From: DASWHK01 sp036398215
Lineage (GTDB): Bacteria; Acidobacteriota; UBA890
Direction: 5' to 3'
Length of the DNA stretch: 5,348 nucleotides
Assembly: GCA_036398215.1 (NCBI GenBank)
Contig: DASWHK010000194.1
Location: 1 to 5,348 of the forward strand
Shown here one piece after another: positions 1 through 5,348 of the stretch (its first letter is position 1; every line of letters starts with the position of its first letter). The translations under genes and the position numbers were made by a program. The notes below the pieces were generated by a model, which was given only the letters and a program-made list of their open reading frames with translations, was not told where the DNA came from and ran no database searches.

Positions 1-941
1 CGGTAGTACTCGGCGGTGCGCCGGATGCCGTCCTCGAGGTCGACCTTGGCCTCGAAGCCGATCAGCCGCCGGGCCTTGTCGACCGAGGGGATCCTGAGCT
101 CGACGTCGGCGTAGTCCTTGCGGGTGAAGACGATGTCGGACTTCGACTCCAGGACCCGGACCACGGCGCTGGCCAGGCCGTAGATGGTGACCACCGCCCG
201 CTGGTTGCCGATATTGAAGGCCTCGCCGACGGCGGCGGGGTGCTCGAGCGCGATCAACGTGCCCTCGACCATGTCGTCGACGTAGCACCAGGCGCGGATC
301 TGGGTGCCGTCGCCGTGGATCTCGATGGTCTCGTTCCTGATCGCCCGCCGGATGAAGGTGCGCAGCGCCCCCTCGCCGATCTGCCCCGGGCCGTAGATGT
401 TGAACGGCCGCACCACCGTGGTCGGCAGCCGCTGCTCGCGGTGGTAGGCGATCGCGAGGTGCTCTTCGGCCAGCTTGCTGACCGCGTAGGTCCAGCGCGC
501 CTCGCCGACCTGCCCGAGGACCGCGGGGTCGGTCTCGTCGGAGCGGAAGGCCCGCTGGCCGAAGATCTCGCTGGTCGAGAAGCACACGACCCGCTCGCAG
601 CCGGGCAGCTCGGACGCCGCCTGCAGGACGTTGGCGGAGCCGATCATGTTGACCCGCATGGTGGCGACGGGCTTCTCGATGACCGTGTCGATCCCGGCGA
701 TGGCGGCGCAGTGCACCACCAGCGCGGCGCCGCGGATCGCACCGCGCACGGCCTCAAAATCGAGCACGTCGCCCTCGATCACCGTCAGGTTCGAGTGCCC
801 CCGGTAGGACCGGTGCTGCAGCGAGTCGCGGCTGAAGTTGTCGTAGACGACGATCTCGTTGCGCTCGATCAGCGGCTCGATCAACGACGAGCCGATGAAG
901 CCGCCGCCGCCGGTAACGAAGATCTTCTTCCCGGCGATCAC
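1..941 (-). CDS. NAD-dependent epimerase/dehydratase (extended SDR, nucleotide-sugar enzyme), C-terminus cut by window edge
   Basis: Predicted cytosolic enzyme of the extended short-chain dehydrogenase family acting on nucleotide-activated sugars. 313 residues are visible and no stop is reached before base 1. A Rossmann NAD site lies at residues 10-17 (TGGGGFIG), with an acidic residue ending strand 2 at Asp34 (VVYDNF). The active site is STSEIFG at 122-128 plus Tyr152-x3-Lys156 (YAVSK). Substrate-side motifs are RPFNIYGPGQ (178-187) and RAWCYVDD (216-223). RmlB-type 4,6-dehydratases carry Asp-Glu in STDEVYG; here it is Ser-Glu, so 4-epimerase or UDP-glucuronate decarboxylase-like chemistry is more likely than dehydration. 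The exact substrate cannot be read. Start: GTG at 941, 6 nt after GAGG (948-951 on the plus strand). An in-frame TGA lies 27 bases upstream with no other start between, and the Rossmann motif begins at once, so this start is firm. It lies 140 bases downstream of pccB. Confidence 0.93.
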   Translation of the reverse strand, partial: MIAGKKIFVTGGGGFIGSSLIEPLIERNEIVVYDNFSRDSLQHRSYRGHSNLTVIEGDVLDFEAVRGAIRGAALVVHCAAIAGIDTVIEKPVATMRVNMIGSANVLQAASELPGCERVVCFSTSEIFGQRAFRSDETDPAVLGQVGEARWTYAVSKLAEEHLAIAYHREQRLPTTVVRPFNIYGPGQIGEGALRTFIRRAIRNETIEIHGDGTQIRAWCYVDDMVEGTLIALEHPAAVGEAFNIGNQRAVVTIYGLASAVVRVLESKSDIVFTRKDYADVELRIPSVDKARRLIGFEAKVDLEDGIRRTAEYY

Positions 942-1081
942 CTGCCGCCTCGTCCGAACACGATGTCAGCGATGGCCGCCGCGCCGCGAGGCGGCGGGCG
1001 GGGAAAAACGGCGGCCATGGTGGCGCGGCTCCGTGCCACGGGCGGGAGCTATCGAGCGCCGGCGGGGAAGGCTGCGCTTCC
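942..1081 (-). other. pccB-epimerase gap with nested GC hairpin and possible leader ORF
   Basis: 140 bases with no convincing gene. An exact 10-bp inverted repeat pairs 972-981 with 1009-1018 (ATGGCCGCCG / CGGCGGCCAT). Directly inside it, 982-987 pairs with 991-996 (CGCCGC / GCGGCG) around a 3-nt loop. The unpaired remainder (997-1008) contains five A, read as five U in the transcript, so the U run is inside the structure and does not follow it; this is not a standard terminator. A 26-codon ATG frame runs from 1018 to 938 and its TGA overlaps the epimerase GTG as GTGA. Its start codon sits in the outer stem, and a GGAG lies about 10 nt upstream. Whether it is translated is unknown. Confidence 0.45.
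948..951 (-). promoter_or_regulatory. Ribosome binding site of the epimerase gene
   Basis: GAGG on the minus strand, 6 nt before the GTG at 941. It supports this GTG, which is also the only start codon between the upstream in-frame stop and the NAD-binding motif. Confidence 0.6.
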
Positions 1082-2632
<1,551 letters not shown>

Positions 2633-2806
2633 TGCCGGCGGGGTGAGGGCCGACGCCGCGGCCGGCTCGGCGCCCCGCAGCGCCGCCCGCAGGGGGCCTT
2701 GGGCACCCTGTATGTGAGAGATGTGCTTCCCCTCATCTCTCCATACAGCAGCCATCCCGTCATGGGTTCAGCACGGGCCCGCGCATCAGGGGTTCGCCAT
2801 TGTCCG
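2633..2806 (-). other. tal-pccB intergenic leader
   Basis: 174 bases between the tal stop and the preferred pccB start. The pccB-proximal part is very GC-rich and gives an Ala/Pro/Leu-rich translation unlike the family N-terminus. The middle (about 2708-2748) is clearly lower in GC and contains a long dyad. I see no hairpin followed by a U run that would terminate tal, and no clear -35/-10 pair. Confidence 0.5.
2708..2748. repeat. Long bulged dyad in the pccB leader
   Basis: Arms at 2708-2723 (CTGTATGTGAGAGATG) and 2734-2748 (CATCTCTCCATACAG) are reverse complements over 15 bp, interrupted by one unpaired base in the left arm. The spacer is 10 nt. In the pccB mRNA it would form a hairpin with AGGGGAAGCA in the loop; as DNA it could be a repressor operator. 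No U run follows on either strand, so it is not an intrinsic terminator. It lies 76 bases upstream of the ATG at 2632. Confidence 0.7.
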
Positions 2807-3478
2807 TCAGGCCTTGACGGCTTCCGGGGCGACCGTGTCGCGGGCCTTCTCCCAGTCGGCGAGGAAGGCCGCCAGGCCCTTGTCGGTGAGCGGGTGGTTG
2901 AACAGCGCGTCGAAGACCTTGTAGGGGAGCGTTACCACGTCGGCGCCCATCAACGCCGCGTCGAGCACGTGCTTGGGGTGGCGGATCGAGGCCGCCAGCA
3001 CCTCGGTGGGAAAGCCGTAGTTCTCGTAGATGGCGATGATCTGCCGGAGCAGCTCCATGCCGTCCTGGCTGACGTCGTCGAGGCGGCCGACGAACGGCGA
3101 GACGTAGGCGGCGCCGGCCTTGGCGGCGAGCAGCGCCTGGTTGGGCGAGAAGCACAGCGTGACGTTGACGCGGACGCCCTCGTCGGTGAGCCGCCGGGTC
3201 GCCTTGAGCCCCTCCTTGATCAGCGGACATTTGACGACCACGTGCTCGTGAATGGCCGCCAGGCGGCGCCCTTCGGCGACCATCTCGTCGGCCTCCAAGG
3301 AGACCACCTCGGCGCTCACCGGCCCCTGGACGATCTCGCAGATCTCGTGGACGACCTCCTCGAAAGGCCGGCCGGCCTTGGCGACCAGCGAGGGGTTCGT
3401 CGTGACGCCGTCGATCAGGCCGAGGCCGGCGGCCTCACGGATCTCGTCGACATTCGCAGTGTCCAGAAAAAACTTCAT
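2807..3478 (-). CDS. tal: Transaldolase of the small, fructose-6-phosphate aldolase-like family (TalB type 3B)
   Basis: 223 residues, matching the short ~215-220 residue Tal/FSA family of class I aldolase barrels. Predicted to move a dihydroxyacetone unit from sedoheptulose 7-phosphate to glyceraldehyde 3-phosphate in the cytosolic non-oxidative pentose phosphate pathway. Visible: MKFFLDTANVDEI at the N-terminus with barrel Asp6; GVTTNPSLVAK at 24-34; Schiff-base Lys83 in VVVKCPLIKEG; YVSPFVGRLDD at 125-135; LAASIRHP at 161-168; GADVVTLP at 178-185. Where E. coli FSA has Gln59 and Tyr131, this protein has Glu57 and Phe129, the pair found in transaldolases, so transaldolase activity is preferred over fructose-6-phosphate aldolase. 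Start: the frame is open to 3649, but the ATG at 3478 has GGAGG 6 nt upstream and matches the family N-terminus exactly. It lies between glyA and pccB with long gaps on both sides, so it may have its own promoter. Confidence 0.94.
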   Translation of the reverse strand: MKFFLDTANVDEIREAAGLGLIDGVTTNPSLVAKAGRPFEEVVHEICEIVQGPVSAEVVSLEADEMVAEGRRLAAIHEHVVVKCPLIKEGLKATRRLTDEGVRVNVTLCFSPNQALLAAKAGAAYVSPFVGRLDDVSQDGMELLRQIIAIYENYGFPTEVLAASIRHPKHVLDAALMGADVVTLPYKVFDALFNHPLTDKGLAAFLADWEKARDTVAPEAVKA

Positions 3479-3484
3479 CGCTCG

Positions 3485-3489
3485 CCTCC
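3485..3489 (-). promoter_or_regulatory. Strong ribosome binding site of tal
   Basis: GGAGG on the minus strand, 6 nt before the ATG at 3478. It decides this start over the longer open frame reaching 3649, whose extra 57 codons are Arg/Gly-rich and unlike the family. Confidence 0.8.
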
Positions 3490-3684
3490 GTCGCGTCGCC
3501 TGCGCGCGCCCCGATTCAGCCCCGCCTCGCCCCTTGCCCCGAAGATACCGCCGCTGGCCGGGCGGCGCGATTCCTGAACGGTCGCAGCGACCCGCCCGGT
3601 CCGAGCGGCGGTAGTTTAGCACGGGTCGCCGGGCGCCCCCGGCGGTCAAGCCGTGCGACTCGTAGCAAGCGCCGGTTGAACGTG

Positions 3685-3714
3685 TACTTCAAATTATCAT
3701 GATGTTTTGAAGTA
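3685..3714. promoter_or_regulatory. 30-bp near-perfect palindrome, candidate operator
   Basis: TACTTCAAA (3685-3693) and TTTGAAGTA (3706-3714) are exact reverse complements. The inner ATCATGAT (3696-3703) is itself an exact palindrome on the same centre (between 3699 and 3700). 13 of the 15 symmetric pairs match; only 3694/3705 and 3695/3704 fail. It is AT-rich inside a very GC-rich region. On the minus strand it contains GATAAT (3693-3698), one base from a consensus -10, so a regulator bound here could cover a promoter firing towards tal. No U run follows, which argues against a terminator. The binding protein is unknown. Confidence 0.6.
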
Positions 3715-3802
3715 GCAGTTCACTCGATCGCCTCCGAAATCTTGCCCCCAGTGCAGCGCGAGCTGGCCCAGAAGGGTGGGCTCCACCACGGCCTGCTAGT
3801 GA

Positions 3803-5116
3803 TCAACCGACCTCGCCCATCTCCGCCAGCCGCCAGTCGTAGATCGGGAAGCCGGCGCACAGCTCGTCGACCTCGGCGCGGACGGTGACGCCCGCCGCCT
3901 CGTCGCCCTTGCTTTCGAGGACGCGGTGGATCCAGTCGGCGATCCGCGCCATCTCCGGCTCCTTCATGCCGCGCGAGGCGACCGCCGCGGTGCCCAGCCG
4001 CAGCCCCGAGGTGACCAGCGGCGGGTTGGGATCGAAAGGGATGGTGTTCTTGTTGACGATCATGCCGGCGGCGTCGAGCCAGGTCTCGCCGTCCTTGCCG
4101 GTGAGGCCGCCGGCGCCGACGTCGACCAGGACGATGTGGCTGTCGGTGCCGCCCGAGACGATCCGCCAGCCGCGCTCGGTGAGGGCGGCCGCAAGCGCCT
4201 TGGCGTTGGCGATGATCTGCGCGGCGTAGGCCTTGAAGCCGGGGGTGGCGGCCTCCCTGAAGCACACCGCCTTGGCGGCGATCAGGTGCATGAACGGCCC
4301 GCCCTGGGCGCCCGGGAAGACCTTGCGGTCGATCTCCTTGGCGTGCTCCTCCTTGCAGAGGATCAGGCCGCCGCGCGGGCCGCGCAGCGTCTTGTGGGTC
4401 GTGGAGGTGACGTACTGAATGTGCTCGCAAGGGTTGGGGAACAGGCCCGCCGCCACCAGCCCGGCCGGGTGGGCGATGTCGGCCATCACCCGGGCGCCGA
4501 CCGCGTCGGCGATCGCGCGGACACGGGCGAAGTCGATCGTCCGCGGGTACGCCGAGGCGCCGACGACGATCAGCTTGGGCCGGTGCTCCTCGGCCTGCGC
4601 CGCCATCTGCTCGTAGTCGAGAAGCTCGGTCTCCTTGTCGACGCCGTAGGAGACGACGTTGTAGAGCTGGCCGGAGAAGTTGAGCTTGTGCCCATGGGAG
4701 AGATGGCCGCCGTGGGGCAGCTCCATGCCGAGGATGGTGTCGCCGGGCTGCACGGCGGCGAAGTAGACGCCCATGTTCGCCTGCGTGCCCGAATGCGGCT
4801 GGACGTTGGCGTGCTCGGCGCCGAACAGGGCCTTGGCCCGCTCGATCGCCAGGGTCTCGGCCTGATCGACGAACTCGCAGCCGCCGTAGTAGCGGCGCCC
4901 CGGATAGCCCTCCGCGTACTTGTTGGACATCACCGAGGCGCACGCCGAGAGCACCGCCTCCGACGCGTAGTTCTCGCTGGCGATCAGCACCAGCTTGTGG
5001 GCCTGCTTCTCGGTCTCGCGGCGAATCGTGGCGAAGATCTCGGGATCTTCCTCGGCCAGCGATCGTCCGAGGGCGGCGCCCACCAGGGGCTCGGCTGCTT
5101 GTGGGTCGTCGGGCAT
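3803..5116 (-). CDS. glyA: Serine hydroxymethyltransferase
   Basis: 437 residues, slightly longer than the usual 410-430. PLP enzyme of the cytosol that converts serine and tetrahydrofolate to glycine and methylene-tetrahydrofolate, the main one-carbon source. Visible: IASENYAS (45-52) with Glu48, NKYAEGYPGRRYYGG (65-79), SGTQAN (109-114), HGGHLSHG (135-142), DIAHPAGL (213-220) with cofactor Asp213 and His216, the PLP lysine Lys242 in TSTTHKTLRGPRGG, FPGAQGG (267-273), and carboxylate-binding Arg372 in SGLRLGT. All expected catalytic positions are present. The N-terminus has about 20 residues before the conserved EDPEIF; this start (ATG 5116) is preferred because GAAGG lies 7 nt upstream. The frame stays open to the right edge, but the extra stretch is Pro/Arg-rich and unlike the family. 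It is the first gene of the window; tal follows after 324 bases. Confidence 0.97.
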   Translation of the reverse strand: MPDDPQAAEPLVGAALGRSLAEEDPEIFATIRRETEKQAHKLVLIASENYASEAVLSACASVMSNKYAEGYPGRRYYGGCEFVDQAETLAIERAKALFGAEHANVQPHSGTQANMGVYFAAVQPGDTILGMELPHGGHLSHGHKLNFSGQLYNVVSYGVDKETELLDYEQMAAQAEEHRPKLIVVGASAYPRTIDFARVRAIADAVGARVMADIAHPAGLVAAGLFPNPCEHIQYVTSTTHKTLRGPRGGLILCKEEHAKEIDRKVFPGAQGGPFMHLIAAKAVCFREAATPGFKAYAAQIIANAKALAAALTERGWRIVSGGTDSHIVLVDVGAGGLTGKDGETWLDAAGMIVNKNTIPFDPNPPLVTSGLRLGTAAVASRGMKEPEMARIADWIHRVLESKGDEAAGVTVRAEVDELCAGFPIYDWRLAEMGEVG

Positions 5117-5172
5117 GGTCTCGCCTTCGCTGTCTCGGCCGCGGGCGCGGCAGGGCGATCGGGTCGAGGGGG

Positions 5173-5178
5173 ATTCTA
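5173..5178 (-). promoter_or_regulatory. Candidate -10 box of glyA
   Basis: TAGAAT on the minus strand (5 of 6 to TATAAT), 57 bases before the glyA ATG, in an otherwise GC-rich stretch. There is no convincing -35 hexamer 16-18 bases upstream, so this is tentative. Confidence 0.3.
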
Positions 5179-5331
5179 TCGGCTCCGCCCGGTGGCCGCA
5201 GTGGTGAGGCCTACCCGCGGCCGGAGGTGGCTTCGTCGCCCCGCGCGGGGTCGCCGCCGGCCAGGCGGGCACCTGTTCGGATCCGGCGTCATCCGCATCG
5301 TCCTTTTTTTTGGCCCGCCGGAAGCGCCGCG

Positions 5332-5348
5332 CCCCCCCCCCCCCCCCC
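5332..5348. other. Terminal run of 17 C, probable contig-end artefact
   Basis: The window ends in 17 consecutive C, shortly after an eight-T run at 5304-5311. Such a long homopolymer exactly at the edge is more likely a library or assembly artefact than genomic sequence. The last ~40 bases should not be used for inference. Confidence 0.75.

Larger units (their letters stand above)
3479..3802 (-). other. glyA-tal intergenic region (324 bases), operator-like elements, no convincing gene
   Basis: The tal-proximal half (3479-3660) is very GC-rich. It holds a 6-bp hairpin at 3628-3643 (GCCGGG / CCCGGC, 4-nt loop). Next to that on the minus strand are a TTGACC box (3644-3649) and TGCTAAACT (3613-3621, extended -10-like), but 25 bases apart, too far for a normal promoter. 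The middle (about 3676-3720) is AT-rich and carries the 30-bp palindrome and an extra TTGAA half-site. The glyA-proximal part (3760-3790) can form two mutually exclusive 5-bp hairpins (3775-3779 with 3783-3787; 3766-3770 with 3777-3781) without a U run. A 30-codon GTG frame (3789-3697) is noted, without support as a gene. Confidence 0.55.
5117..5348 (-). other. glyA upstream region up to the window edge
   Basis: 232 bases with no recognisable gene. The minus-strand frame of glyA stays open throughout, but the translation is low-complexity (Pro/Arg/Ala-rich) with a short Lys/Asp-rich patch near the edge. Another frame ends in TAG at about 5177-5179. I could not recognise the C-terminus of an upstream gene in any frame. 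It contains a candidate -10 box, an eight-T run (5304-5311) and the terminal C run. Confidence 0.4.

Noticed and set aside
3613..3649. TTGACC and TGCTAAACT as a tal promoter
   Set aside because: The boxes are 25 bases apart, too far for a standard sigma-70 promoter, with a 6-bp hairpin between them.
3697..3789. 30-codon GTG frame after glyA, ending inside the palindrome
   Set aside because: The peptide looks less biased than most shadows, but there is no good ribosome site, no ATG, and I recognise no family. Kept only as a possible gene remnant.
3720..4943. 407-codon minus-strand frame overlapping glyA
   Set aside because: Arg/Gly/Pro-rich translation in an alternative frame of glyA, with no motifs.
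5274..5311. Hairpin CGGAT/ATCCG followed by T8 as a plus-strand terminator
   Set aside because: The stem is only 5 bp and the T run begins several bases after it, close to an unreliable contig edge.

Overview
This is high-GC bacterial DNA, roughly two thirds or more G+C by eye. It carries four metabolic genes, all on the minus strand, so transcription runs from the right edge to the left edge: glyA, then a small transaldolase (tal), then an acyl-CoA carboxylase beta subunit (pccB-like), then a sugar-nucleotide epimerase/dehydratase that leaves the window at base 1. The right edge ends in a run of 17 C, which looks like a contig end or library artefact. Nothing here fixes the phylum. GC content, GTG use and gene types fit many lineages with GC-rich genomes (Actinomycetota, Myxococcota and related groups, several uncultured phyla).

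Layout: 5117-5348 is a non-coding leader of glyA with a candidate -10 box and the edge homopolymer. 3803-5116 is glyA. 3479-3802 is a 324-base gap holding an AT-rich 30-bp near-perfect palindrome, clearly different in composition from its surroundings. 2807-3478 is tal, with a strong ribosome binding site. 2633-2806 is the pccB leader, with a second long dyad (16/15-nt arms, one bulged base). 1082-2632 is pccB. 942-1081 is a gap with a nested GC-rich hairpin and a possible 26-codon leader ORF whose stop overlaps the next start as GTGA. 1-941 is the partial epimerase.

Function: SHMT makes glycine and one-carbon units. The transaldolase rearranges pentose-phosphate sugars. The carboxylase subunit joins propionyl- or acetyl-CoA-type metabolism, with its biotin carboxylase partner outside the window. 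The epimerase makes or converts nucleotide sugars for the cell surface. The genes share a direction, but gaps of 140-324 bases with palindromes in them argue for separate control rather than one tight operon.

I see no defence island, mobile element, CRISPR array, RNA gene or evident new system. The unexplained signals are the palindromes in the gaps and active-site residues that bear on the real substrates of Tal and the carboxylase.
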